In this document: piece after piece, positions 35,884 to 43,850 of the stretch
Layout: every line of letters begins with the position of its first letter
Numbering within the stretch: the stretch's first letter is position 1
DNA from: Streptomyces sp. DI166
GTDB lineage: Bacteria > Actinomycetota > Actinomycetes > Streptomycetales > Streptomycetaceae
DNA length: 64,000 bases
Assembly: GCF_900091315.1 (NCBI RefSeq)
Contig: NZ_FLSP01000011.1
Span: 1 to 64,000, forward strand
Direction of reading: 5' to 3'
Program-made: the position numbers and the translations under genes
Notes under the pieces: model-generated
Database searches by the model: none
The model's input: only the letters and a program-made list of their open reading frames with translations
Told to the model about the DNA's origin: nothing

Positions 35884-38025
35884 ATGGCATCAACCGGATC
35901 TCCCGTGGCCCGGGGCGACGGACCGCTGCCGGGAGACGGGCCGGTGCGCACGAACGCGCCGGGCGCGGAGCCGGTCCGCGGTGCCGTGCGGCCCAGCGGA
36001 CTCCTCGACGTGCTGGGCGTGGCCTCGGTGGTACTCGACACCGAGGGCAAGATCATGCTGTGGAGCCCGCAGGCGGAGGAGCTCTTCGGCTACACCGCCA
36101 AGGAGGCGCTGGGCCGCTCCGCCGTCCGGCTGATGATCCACGAGGAGCACTTCGATCTGGTGGTGCAGCTCTTCGCCGATGTCATGGAGACCGGCGAAAG
36201 CTGGGCCGGGGCCTTCCCCATCCGGCACAAGGACGGCAGCACCCGCTTGGTGGAGTTCCGCAACCAGCGGCTGCTGGACGCCGAGGGGAACGTCTACGCG
36301 CTCGGCCTGGCCGCCGACCAGTCGACCGTGCGGCGCCTGGAGCGGGACGTGGCGCTGGCCACGCGGGTGGTCTCGCAGTCGCCCATCGGGCTCGCGGTCC
36401 TCGACACCGATCTGCGCTACGTCTCCGTCAATCCGACGATGGAGCGGATCAACGGCATCCCCGCCAAGGACCACCTGGACCACACCGTCGCCGAGGTCCT
36501 GCCGGGCCTGGACAGCGCCGCCCTGGAGTCCGCGATGCGGCGGGTGCTGGAGACCGGGGAACCCTTCGTCGACAAGTCGACCGTCGGGCGCACCCCGGCC
36601 GACCCGGACGCGGACCACGCCTGGTCGCTGTCGATGTACCGCCTGGAGGACGCCATCGGCACCGTGCTCGGGGTGGCCGTCTCGGTCGTGGACATCACCG
36701 AGCAGCACCGGGCCCATGTCGAGGCCGAGGCCGCGCGCCGGCGCCTGGCCGTGATCGCGGACGCCTCCGCGCGTATCGGCACCACCCTGGAGCTGGGCCG
36801 CACCGCGCACGAACTCGCCGACGTGGCCGTGCCCGAACTCGCCGACATCGCGGCCGTCGATCTGCTGGACGCGGTGGTGGAGGGGCGGCGCACCAGTCTC
36901 GGCCCCGCCGAGCACGCCGTGATCCGCGCGCTGGCGGTGCAGGCCGACGGGCCCTCGGAGGCGCTGGACGCCGCCGACCCGCCCGGCCAGATCGCCCGGT
37001 ACGCGCCCGACCGGCTGGTCACGCGGTGCGTACGCACCGGCAGCCCGGTGATGGTGGCCGAGGTGCGGGCGCCGGACCTGCCCCTGATCGCCCGTTCCCC
37101 GGAGGCGGCGGAGCAACTGGGCCGGGCCGGGGTGCACTCCTATCTGGCGGTGCCACTCATCGCGCGCGGCGAGGTGCTGGGCGCCCTCGATCTGAAACGG
37201 ATCACCAACCCGCTGCCCTTCGGCGCCGACGACCTGCTGCTCGCCCGGGAGCTGGCGGCGCGGGCCGCGGTGCAGATCGACAACGCCCGCTGGTACCAGA
37301 ACGCCCGCGACACCGCACTGACCCTCCAGCGCAGTCTGCTGCCCAGTCATCCGTCGGTGACGGGCGGCCTGGAGGTCGCCTCCCGCTACCAGCCCGCGGG
37401 GGCCACGGCGGAGGTCGGCGGCGACTGGTTCGACGTGATCCCGCTGGAGGGCGGGAAGACGGCGCTCGTCGTCGGTGACGTGATGGGCAGCGGGGTGAAC
37501 GCCGCCGCGACCATGGGCCGGCTGCGGACCGCCAGCAACACCCTGGCCTCCCTCGACCTCGCACCGGAGCGGCTGCTTGAGCACCTGGACCGCACCACCG
37601 AGGGCCTGGACCACCCCATCGCCACCTGCGTGTTCGCCGTCCACGACCCGCACGAGCGGGTGTGCCGGATCGCCAACGCCGGGCACCTGCCGCCGGTCCG
37701 GGTACGCGAGGGGCACCCGCCGGAGCTGCTTGACCTGCCCACCGGGGCGCCGCTCGGCGTGGGCGGGGTGGCCTTCTCCACCACGACCGTGACGCTGGAG
37801 CCCGGCGACCGGCTGGTGTTCTACACCGACGGCCTGGTCGAGACCCGCCAACACCCGCTGGACGAACGCCTCGACGCGCTCCTGGACCTGCTCGACGGCC
37901 CCGACCGGCCGCTGGAGGACGTCTGCGACCTGCTGCTGCGCACCCTGCACCAGCCCGACAACTCCGACGACGTCGCCCTGCTCATCGCACGGGCCGTACC
38001 ACCGGGCGGGCCGATGCACAGCTGA
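35884..38025 (+). CDS. PAS-PAS-GAF-SpoIIE PP2C phosphatase
   Basis: The 713-residue protein has PAS (about 40-145: TEGKIMLWSPQAEELFGYTAKEALG), a second PAS (about 160-285), GAF (about 300-460) and a SpoIIE/RsbU phosphatase (about 475-700) with GGDWFDVIPL, VGDVMGSGVNAAA, FYTDGLVETR and SDDVALLIAR, so all metal ligands are intact. It has no HATPase, unlike the homologue at 23416. Such enzymes dephosphorylate STAS antagonists in partner-switching. The start is uncertain: ATG 35884 is chosen, but upstream codons lack a clear ribosome site. Confidence 0.88.
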   Translation: MASTGSPVARGDGPLPGDGPVRTNAPGAEPVRGAVRPSGLLDVLGVASVVLDTEGKIMLWSPQAEELFGYTAKEALGRSAVRLMIHEEHFDLVVQLFADVMETGESWAGAFPIRHKDGSTRLVEFRNQRLLDAEGNVYALGLAADQSTVRRLERDVALATRVVSQSPIGLAVLDTDLRYVSVNPTMERINGIPAKDHLDHTVAEVLPGLDSAALESAMRRVLETGEPFVDKSTVGRTPADPDADHAWSLSMYRLEDAIGTVLGVAVSVVDITEQHRAHVEAEAARRRLAVIADASARIGTTLELGRTAHELADVAVPELADIAAVDLLDAVVEGRRTSLGPAEHAVIRALAVQADGPSEALDAADPPGQIARYAPDRLVTRCVRTGSPVMVAEVRAPDLPLIARSPEAAEQLGRAGVHSYLAVPLIARGEVLGALDLKRITNPLPFGADDLLLARELAARAAVQIDNARWYQNARDTALTLQRSLLPSHPSVTGGLEVASRYQPAGATAEVGGDWFDVIPLEGGKTALVVGDVMGSGVNAAATMGRLRTASNTLASLDLAPERLLEHLDRTTEGLDHPIATCVFAVHDPHERVCRIANAGHLPPVRVREGHPPELLDLPTGAPLGVGGVAFSTTTVTLEPGDRLVFYTDGLVETRQHPLDERLDALLDLLDGPDRPLEDVCDLLLRTLHQPDNSDDVALLIARAVPPGGPMHS

Positions 38026-38064
38026 CCAGTTACGGGCCGATTCACAGCTGACGATTACGGGCCG
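38017..38064. repeat. 26-bp imperfect tandem repeat spanning a stop codon
   Basis: Two near-identical units begin CACAGCTGAC at 38017 and 38043 and continue with a G/A-rich TTACGGGCCG core. The first contains the TGA stop of the phosphatase gene. Confidence 0.85.
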
Positions 38065-38140
38065 CTTACCGCCCTCCTCGCACAATCACAGCAAGGCGCG
38101 GCACCGGACGGCCGGGCCGCTGTGGCCGAGGGAGCGAGCC

Positions 38141-38803
38141 ATGACACACGATCCGGAGCAGGAACCCAGCACCGCGCCCGGCGAGGTCCTCGCGAACGGG
38201 CCGTCCGACGAGCGCCCGCGCGGCCTGTGGCGCCGGCGCTCCGCCCGTGCGCGTACCGTCACCGCGGCGACCGCCGTCGCCGTCCTCGCCCTGGGCGGCA
38301 CCGTCGCCTACGCCGCCGCCTCGGACGGCGACGGCGCAGAGCCCTCCTCGACCCCCTCCGACCGCCCCGGCGAGCGGCACCGCCACGGCCCGTGGTTCGG
38401 CCTGCACGGCGGCGGGGTGCACGGCGAGGCCACCGTCAAGGACCCGGACAACGGCGACGAGTGGATCGTCCGTGTCTGGCAGCGCGGCACGGTCGAGGAG
38501 GTGGACAGCGAACAGGTCAGCGTCCGCAGCGAGGACGGCACCGAGTGGACCTGGACGGTCGACTCCGACACCGTCGTCCGCAAGCAGGGCGACTCCGGGG
38601 GCCTGAAGGACGGCGACGACGTGTACCTGTCCGGCACCCGCTCCGAGGACGGCGACCGGACGGCGGACCGGGTCTTCGCCGGGGACTGGGAGGAACGGGA
38701 CACCGGTGAGCGGCGGCACGGGCTGCCGCGGCACGACGACGGTGACCGTGACCGTGACGGTGACAGGCCGGGGCGGATGATGCCGTGGCGAGGGGCGACC
38801 TGA
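38141..38803 (+). CDS. Single-helix membrane or secreted protein, DUF5666-like
   Basis: The 220-residue protein has a cytoplasmic Arg-rich start (1-37), one membrane or signal helix (about 38-60: TVTAATAVAVLALGGTVAYAA) and an acidic, His/Asp-rich outer part. The outer part contains a small beta domain (about 110-175: GTVEEVDSEQVSVRSEDGTEWTWTV) resembling DUF5666 and OB-like modules. A charged, low-complexity tail (DDGDRDRDGDRPGR) follows. Function unknown; GGAGCGAG lies before the ATG. Confidence 0.68.
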   Translation: MTHDPEQEPSTAPGEVLANGPSDERPRGLWRRRSARARTVTAATAVAVLALGGTVAYAAASDGDGAEPSSTPSDRPGERHRHGPWFGLHGGGVHGEATVKDPDNGDEWIVRVWQRGTVEEVDSEQVSVRSEDGTEWTWTVDSDTVVRKQGDSGGLKDGDDVYLSGTRSEDGDRTADRVFAGDWEERDTGERRHGLPRHDDGDRDRDGDRPGRMMPWRGAT

Positions 38804-38830
38804 GCAGCCTCCCCCGCCCGCTCCCGTCCG

Positions 38831-39640
38831 TTACGCCACCATCCCCACCACCACCTGCGCATACCGTTCCTCGCACACCACCGGACGCGGTGTCAGGCCA
38901 CCCCGGCGGAACGCCTCCACCGCCGCCGGGGTCTGATGCTCGCTCGTCTCCACCACCAGGCAGCCGCCCGGGGCCAGCCAGTGAGCGGCCTCCGCAGTGA
39001 CGCGGCGCAGGAGGGCGAGTCCGTCGGGGCCGCCGTCCAGCGCGCGGAGGGGTTCGTGGTCGCGGGCCTCGGCGGGGAGCAGCGGGACCTCTCCGCTGGG
39101 TACGTAGGGGACGTTGGCGGCGAGGATGTCGACGCGGCCCCGCAGTTCGGCGGGCAGGGCCTGGAAGAGGTCACCGGCGTGCACCCGGCCCCCGTACGGC
39201 GCGACATTGCGGCGGGCGCAGCGCACGGCGGCCGGGTCCATGTCGGCGGCGTGCAGTTCGACGCGGCCCAGCGCGGCGGCCAGGGCGGCGCCCACCGCGC
39301 CCGAGCCGCAGCACAGGTCGACCACCACGTGGGCGCCGGGGACCTGGGCGAGGGCCTGTTCGACGAGGAACTCGGTGCGTCGGCGGGGGACGAAGACACC
39401 GGGTTCGACGGTGATCCGCAGGCCCCTGAACTCGGCCCAACCGAGGACGAGTTCGAGGGGCTCACCGGCCGCGCGCCGGTCCACCATGGCGGCCAGTTCC
39501 GCCGGGCCGGAAGCCGTGGCCGTCAGCAGCCGGGCCTCCTCCTCGGCGAAGACACAGCCCGCGGCGCGCAGCGCGGCGACAACGCTCTCAGGGACCGACG
39601 GATCAGGAACAGAAGGTTCTGGAACAGAAGCGGAGGACAA
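38831..39640 (-). CDS. HemK/PrmC-like N5-glutamine methyltransferase
   Basis: The 269-residue SAM-dependent methyltransferase has VVVDLCCGSGAVGAALA (motif I) and ILAANVPYVPSGE, where the (N/D)PPY active-site motif reads NVPY. PrmC enzymes methylate the GGQ glutamine of release factors; the N-terminal helical domain (about 15-75) also matches. The proline change is common in a sub-family annotated as putative N5-glutamine methyltransferases, so the substrate is unsure. TTG start at 39640. Confidence 0.78.
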   Translation of the reverse strand: MSSASVPEPSVPDPSVPESVVAALRAAGCVFAEEEARLLTATASGPAELAAMVDRRAAGEPLELVLGWAEFRGLRITVEPGVFVPRRRTEFLVEQALAQVPGAHVVVDLCCGSGAVGAALAAALGRVELHAADMDPAAVRCARRNVAPYGGRVHAGDLFQALPAELRGRVDILAANVPYVPSGEVPLLPAEARDHEPLRALDGGPDGLALLRRVTAEAAHWLAPGGCLVVETSEHQTPAAVEAFRRGGLTPRPVVCEERYAQVVVGMVA

Positions 39641-39839
39641 AGGGAGCCTTTCGCGAGCCGAAGGGCACTCCCGCGGTCACCGGCAACCGGCGACCGCACC
39701 GATACGCGGGGAGAGCACCCGACCTGACACTGCGGTAATGGGTCTCACCCCCTCGGCTCACCACGTCCGGGACGCTCCACGGACGGGTCGCCAGGGTACC
39801 CCAGTGATCACGCCGCGCGCCGAGTTGTACGCTGCGCCC

Positions 39840-40280
39840 ATGAGCGCGAGGGACGTTTCGGACACCGCTGTGGAGACCATCCAGCGCGAGATGACCGCCT
39901 TCGCCCGCCGTGCCCGCGCCTCGGCGGGCCGGATGCACCCGGAGCTGTCGCTGGTGTCGTACACGCTGCTCGGGCATCTGGAGGAGAGCGGGGGATGCCG
40001 GGCCACCGACCTCGCCGAGCACTACGCCCTGGACAAGTCCACGGTCAGCCGTCAGGTGGCGGCGCTGGAGCGGGACGGGCTGATCGGACGGGAACCGGAC
40101 CCGCACGACCACCGGGTGCAGGTCCTGCGGCTCACGGACGCCGGGCGGCGACTGCTCGCCCGGGTCACCGAGCGGCGCCGGGAGGTCGTACGGCAGCGGC
40201 TCGCGGACTGGCCGGAGGAGGACCTGGAACGCTTCGCCGGATACCTGGTCCGCTACAACGCCCGCCGGCCCGCCCTCTAG
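39840..40280 (+). CDS. MarR-family regulator
   Basis: The 146-residue protein has the MarR winged HTH: YTLLGHLEESGGCRATDLAEHYALDKSTVSRQVAALERDGLIGREPDPHDHRVQVLRLT. TACGCT lies about 8-13 nt before the ATG, so the transcript may be leaderless. It is divergent from the methyltransferase (199-bp gap). Its stop lies in a duplicated 20-bp unit shared with the convergent GNAT gene. Confidence 0.88.
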   Translation: MSARDVSDTAVETIQREMTAFARRARASAGRMHPELSLVSYTLLGHLEESGGCRATDLAEHYALDKSTVSRQVAALERDGLIGREPDPHDHRVQVLRLTDAGRRLLARVTERRREVVRQRLADWPEEDLERFAGYLVRYNARRPAL

Positions 40281-40303
40281 GCCGCCGGCCCGCCCCCTAG
40301 GCC
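40264..40303. repeat. 20-bp tandem repeat at two convergent stops
   Basis: Units at 40264-40283 and 40284-40303 are 19/20 identical (GCCGGCCCGCCC(T/C)CTAGGCC). The first contains the TAG of the MarR gene and the second the TAG of the convergent GNAT gene. Confidence 0.9.
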
Positions 40304-41007
40304 ACCGGCTCCATCAGGTCGTCCGGCACCCGCGTGCCGAGGAAGAGGAGCTCGCGCCGGTGCCGGAAGCCGAGGGACTCGTAGAGCTTGATCGCGCCCG
40401 TGTTGTCGGCGCCGGTGTGCAGGAAGGGCCGCTCGCCGCGTTCCCGGATGCCGTGGGCGACGGCCAGCACGAGGCGCCGGGCGAGGCCCTGGCCGCGTAC
40501 GGAGGGGTCGGTGCAGACCGCGCTGATCTCGCTCCAGCCCGGCGGTCGCACCCGCTCCCCCGCCATGGCGACGAGGGCGCCGCCCCGGCGGATGCCCAGG
40601 TAGATGCCGAGCTCCAGGGTGCGCGGCAGGAACGGTCCCGGGCGGGTCCGGGCGACCAGGTCGAGCATCTCGGGCACGTCGGCCGGACCGAGCCGTACGG
40701 CCTCCTCGTCCGGGGCGCCGGTCACGTCCGGGCCGACGAGCTGCACGCCGTCGACGCGGAAGACGGTCCCCCAGCCCTCGGGCGTCCGGCCCCGGAACCC
40801 CATCATCAGCGCCTCCTTGCCGGGACCGGCCAGGGCGGCGACATCCGCCCAGTCCGACGCGTCCGGCTCGTCGGGCAGAGCCACCCAGGGCGACACCTCC
40901 ACCGGGTAGCGCAGCACCCGGCCGCGCCGCTCGGCGAAGTGGGCGTGCGGGCCGGTGAGCGCCGCCAGGGCCGGATTGTCGAGGACCCGGTCGTCCGCCT
41001 CGGACAT
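40297..41007 (-). CDS. GNAT-family acetyltransferase
   Basis: The 236-residue protein has an N-terminal segment related to FR47-like GNATs and a C-terminal acetyl-CoA fold (about 110-230). VCTDPSVRGQGLARRLVLAVA is the Q/RxxGxG/A pyrophosphate loop, and GADNTGAIKLYESLGF is the usual last strand-helix. It acetylates an unknown amine. It is convergent with the MarR gene (16 bp). Confidence 0.87.
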   Translation of the reverse strand: MSEADDRVLDNPALAALTGPHAHFAERRGRVLRYPVEVSPWVALPDEPDASDWADVAALAGPGKEALMMGFRGRTPEGWGTVFRVDGVQLVGPDVTGAPDEEAVRLGPADVPEMLDLVARTRPGPFLPRTLELGIYLGIRRGGALVAMAGERVRPPGWSEISAVCTDPSVRGQGLARRLVLAVAHGIRERGERPFLHTGADNTGAIKLYESLGFRHRRELLFLGTRVPDDLMEPVA

Positions 41008-41166
41008 GTGCTCCCTCTCTCGTAGCCGTCGCAGATGCCGTGCTGCCGTAGAGGATCAAGCAGGATCGGCCCGTGGCTATTCCCCGACGCCCGGGCCAGT
41101 ACGGTTGAAGAGGCAACGTACTGAGAGCACGGCCGTCGCGCACGGCGGTCTGGAGGCACCACCGGC

Positions 41167-41772
41167 ATGCATGTCACCCGAGGCTTCACCGGGCGCCCGC
41201 GCGTCCACAACCCCGGCCTGCCACCGGGCCAGTACGACGCGGGCGACGACTGGCCCGTCCTGTCCGCCGAGGTCACGCCGGATCTCGCGGCGGAGGAGTG
41301 GACGTTCCGTATCGACGGACTGGTCGCCGAGCCCCGCTCCTGGACCTGGGACGAGGCGCACGCGCTGCCCGCCTCGGTGTACGAGGGCGACATCCACTGC
41401 GTGACCAGCTGGTCGAAGTTCGGGGTGCGGTTCGGCGGTGTCTCGCTGGACGCCTTCTGGGACGCGGTCGGGCCGCTGGAGTCGGCCACCCATGTCGTGG
41501 CGTACTCGCACACCGGGTACACCACGAACCTCCCGCTCGCGGACCTGCGGGGCGGGCGGGCGTGGATCGCCTGGGAGTACGACGACCGGCCGCTCGCGCC
41601 GGAGCACGGCGGCCCCGCGCGGCTGCTGGTGCCGCACCTGTACTTCTGGAAGAGCGCGAAGTGGATCGCGGGCCTGCGCGTCCTCGACCACGACGAGCCG
41701 GGCTTCTGGGAGCGCAACGGCTATCACGACCGGGGCAACCCCTGGGAGGAGCAGCGGTACTCCGGTGACTGA
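41167..41772 (+). CDS. Sulfite oxidase-fold molybdopterin oxidoreductase
   Basis: The 201-residue protein is a single Oxidored_molyb (SUOX-like) domain: FTGRPRVHNPGLPPGQYD, then EGDIHCVTSWSKFGVRFGGVS with the Mo-coordinating Cys. It lacks the dimerisation domain of eukaryotic sulfite oxidase, like MsrP/YedY-type proteins. It has no Tat signal and is cytoplasmic. It overlaps the FAD-binding oxidoreductase gene by 8 bp; that protein is its likely electron partner. Substrate unknown. Confidence 0.87.
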   Translation: MHVTRGFTGRPRVHNPGLPPGQYDAGDDWPVLSAEVTPDLAAEEWTFRIDGLVAEPRSWTWDEAHALPASVYEGDIHCVTSWSKFGVRFGGVSLDAFWDAVGPLESATHVVAYSHTGYTTNLPLADLRGGRAWIAWEYDDRPLAPEHGGPARLLVPHLYFWKSAKWIAGLRVLDHDEPGFWERNGYHDRGNPWEEQRYSGD

Positions 41773-42520
41773 GACCTTCACTCCCCCGACCCGCTTCGCC
41801 GTGCCCGGACGCATCGAGGTCAGCGCGCAGGCGGCGACCAGCTGGCAGACCGCCACCATCACCGAGATCCGGCCCGAGACCCCGCGCGCGGCCACCGTCC
41901 GGCTGGCGGTGCCCGTCTGGGCGGGCCATGTGCCGGGCCAGCACCTGATGCTGCGGCTGACCGCCGAGGACGGTTACGCGGCCCAGCGGCACTACTCGAT
42001 CGCGTCCGCGCCCGACGACTCCGGGCACATCGAGCTGACCCTCGACCACGTGGCGGGCGGCGAGGTCTCCGGCTGGTTCCACACGGTGGCCCGGCCCGGC
42101 GACCGGGTGGAGGTGCGCGGCCCGCTGAGCGGCTTCTTCGCCTGGCCCGGTGACCGGCCCGCGCTGCTGATCGGCGCCGGGTCCGGTGTGGTCCCCCTGA
42201 TGTCGATGGTGCGCCACCACCGGGCCCGCGGACTGGACGTGCCGCTGCGGCTGCTGGTCTCGGCGCGCAGCCCCGAGGAGCTGATCTACGCGCGGGAGTA
42301 CGGCGCGGAGACGACCCCCGTGTTCACCCGCAGCGCCCCGACGGGGTTGCCGGTGGGCCGGATGTCGGCGGCCCATGTGGCCCCGCTGCTGGCCGAGCGG
42401 CCGCCCGGCGGCTGGGAGGCGTACGTGTGCGGCTCCAACGGCTTCGCCGAGCACGCCTCACGGCTGCTGGTCGCGGCCGGGCAGCCCGTGGACCGGATCC
42501 GGATCGAGCGGTTCGGCTGA
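41765..42520 (+). CDS. FAD/NAD(P)H ferredoxin-reductase-like protein
   Basis: The 251-residue FNR-type flavoprotein has RHYSIASAPDDSG (FAD-binding RxYS) and ALLIGAGSGVVPLMSM (NAD-binding). It ends AYVCGSNGFAEHASRLLVAAG...IRIERFG. No 2Fe-2S domain is present. It would shuttle electrons between NAD(P)H and the molybdopterin partner encoded just upstream, with which its GTG start overlaps by 8 bp. Confidence 0.9.
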   Translation: MTETFTPPTRFAVPGRIEVSAQAATSWQTATITEIRPETPRAATVRLAVPVWAGHVPGQHLMLRLTAEDGYAAQRHYSIASAPDDSGHIELTLDHVAGGEVSGWFHTVARPGDRVEVRGPLSGFFAWPGDRPALLIGAGSGVVPLMSMVRHHRARGLDVPLRLLVSARSPEELIYAREYGAETTPVFTRSAPTGLPVGRMSAAHVAPLLAERPPGGWEAYVCGSNGFAEHASRLLVAAGQPVDRIRIERFG

Positions 42521-42584
42521 GGCCGAGGGCCCCGGCATCACCACCGCGGGGTGGGACTCCCGCCGGGTGACCCGACCACTCGCA

Positions 42585-42612
42585 CGGCGAAACGATCACG
42601 AAAGTTTCGCCG
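42585..42612. promoter_or_regulatory. LacI-type operator-like palindrome
   Basis: CGGCGAAAC and GTTTCGCCG form a perfect 9-bp inverted repeat (10-nt spacer). Inside it CGAAAGTTTCG (42599-42609) is the symmetric LacI-family operator type used for xylan genes in Streptomyces. It lies about 145-170 bp before the esterase start. Confidence 0.5.
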
Positions 42613-42755
42613 GGGAAGGTCGACCCGGCTGCTCTGACCAGCGGTTACTCGCCGAAGGGGAGCCGCAGGCACGGGCTCTGGACCTGGCGGGAGGTCCGAT
42701 CACCGTCGTACGGTGTGTGATCATCCGTACCCCTCCCCCGCAAAGGCGGTCCTCC

Positions 42756-43724
42756 ATGGCCCTGTTCGACCTGCCGCTCGACGAAATGCGCGAGTACGTC
42801 AGTGAGTCCGTCGCGCCGGAGGACTTCGACGCCTTCTGGTCGAAGACCCTTCAGGAGGCCCGCGAGCACGAGCTGGACGCCCGTTTCGAGCCGGTGGACA
42901 CGGGGTTGACCACGGTGACGGTGTACGACGTGACGTTCGCCGGGTTCGGCGGGCACCCGGTGAAGGGGTGGCTGACGGTTCCGGCCGCGGCCGAGGAGCC
43001 GTTGCCGCTGATCGTGGAGTTCATCGGGTACGGCGGCGGGCGGGGGCTGCCGCACGAGCATCTGCTGTGGGCGTCCTCGGGGCGGGCGCACTTCGTGATG
43101 GACACGCGTGGGCAGGGCAGCGCCTGGGGCGCGGGCGGCGGTACGGCGGACCCGGTGGGCGGGGCGCCCGCGTACCCCGGGTTCATGACGCGCGGGATCG
43201 ACGCGCCGGAGAACTACTACTACCGGCGGGTGTTCACGGACGCGGTACGGGCGGTGGAGGCGGCCCGGTCGCATCCGCTGACCGACGCCTCGCGCACCGC
43301 GGTGACGGGCGCCAGCCAGGGCGGCGGGATCACCATCGCGGTGGGCGGTCTGGTGCCGGACCTGGTGGCCGTCGCGCCGGACGTGCCGTTCCTGTGCGAC
43401 TTCCCGCGCGCCACGACGCTGACGGACCGTCACCCGTACCGCGAGATAGGCGCGTACCTCAAGACGCACCGCGGCCGCACCCAGGACGTGCTGCGCACCC
43501 TCTCCTACTTCGACGGCGTCCACTTCGCGGCCCGCGGCCGGGCACCGGCCCTGTTCTCGGCCGCCCTGGAGGACCAGACCTGCCCGCCCTCGACGGTGTT
43601 CGCCGCCTTCAACTCCTGGGCCCATGACGAGAAGGCGATCGAGGTGTACGAGTTCAACGACCACGAGGGCGGCGGCCCGTTCCACGACGCGGCCAAGCTG
43701 CGCTGGCTGAAGTCGTACGCCTGA
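42756..43724 (+). CDS. Acetyl-xylan esterase / cephalosporin-C deacetylase family
   Basis: The 322-residue CE7-type alpha/beta-hydrolase has GASQGGG (nucleophile Ser in GxSxG), the oxyanion stretch FIGYGGGRGLPHEH, VMDTRGQGSAWG, ALEDQTCPPSTVFAAFN (Asp) and FNDHEGGG (His). It removes acetyl groups from short xylo-oligosaccharides or cephalosporin C. No signal peptide is seen, so it is intracellular. The stop is TGA inside the sequence CGTACGCCTGAGT, also present at the other end of the downstream IS607 element. Confidence 0.88.
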   Translation: MALFDLPLDEMREYVSESVAPEDFDAFWSKTLQEAREHELDARFEPVDTGLTTVTVYDVTFAGFGGHPVKGWLTVPAAAEEPLPLIVEFIGYGGGRGLPHEHLLWASSGRAHFVMDTRGQGSAWGAGGGTADPVGGAPAYPGFMTRGIDAPENYYYRRVFTDAVRAVEAARSHPLTDASRTAVTGASQGGGITIAVGGLVPDLVAVAPDVPFLCDFPRATTLTDRHPYREIGAYLKTHRGRTQDVLRTLSYFDGVHFAARGRAPALFSAALEDQTCPPSTVFAAFNSWAHDEKAIEVYEFNDHEGGGPFHDAAKLRWLKSYA

Positions 43725-43850
43725 GTACCCGTTGCTCAGAGCCTCGGCGGCTCTCAGCATTCCGGGCATTTCGGCCCGGAAGGTCCGTCACATCACCAAA
43801 GCATGAGGGCTTCGGCTTGAGTACGGTCTCTCGTTTCCTGCTGCCGCTGG
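43722..43850 (-). ncRNA. Candidate TnpB omega (guide) RNA scaffold
   Basis: Right after the tnpB stop the minus strand has two hairpins: TTCCGGGC-loop-GCCCGGAA (43760-43781) and AGAGCC-TCGGC-GGCTCT (43738-43754). They end at the inferred element boundary. TnpB guide RNAs overlap the tnpB 3' end and run into the flank, so the guide would come from minus-strand 43719 downward. The exact 5' and 3' ends are not determinable here. Confidence 0.4.

Noticed and set aside
43714..43726. The 13-bp repeat CGTACGCCTGAGT as a target-site duplication.
   Set aside because: IS607 serine recombinases do not make target-site duplications. Shared core homology between circle and target explains it better.
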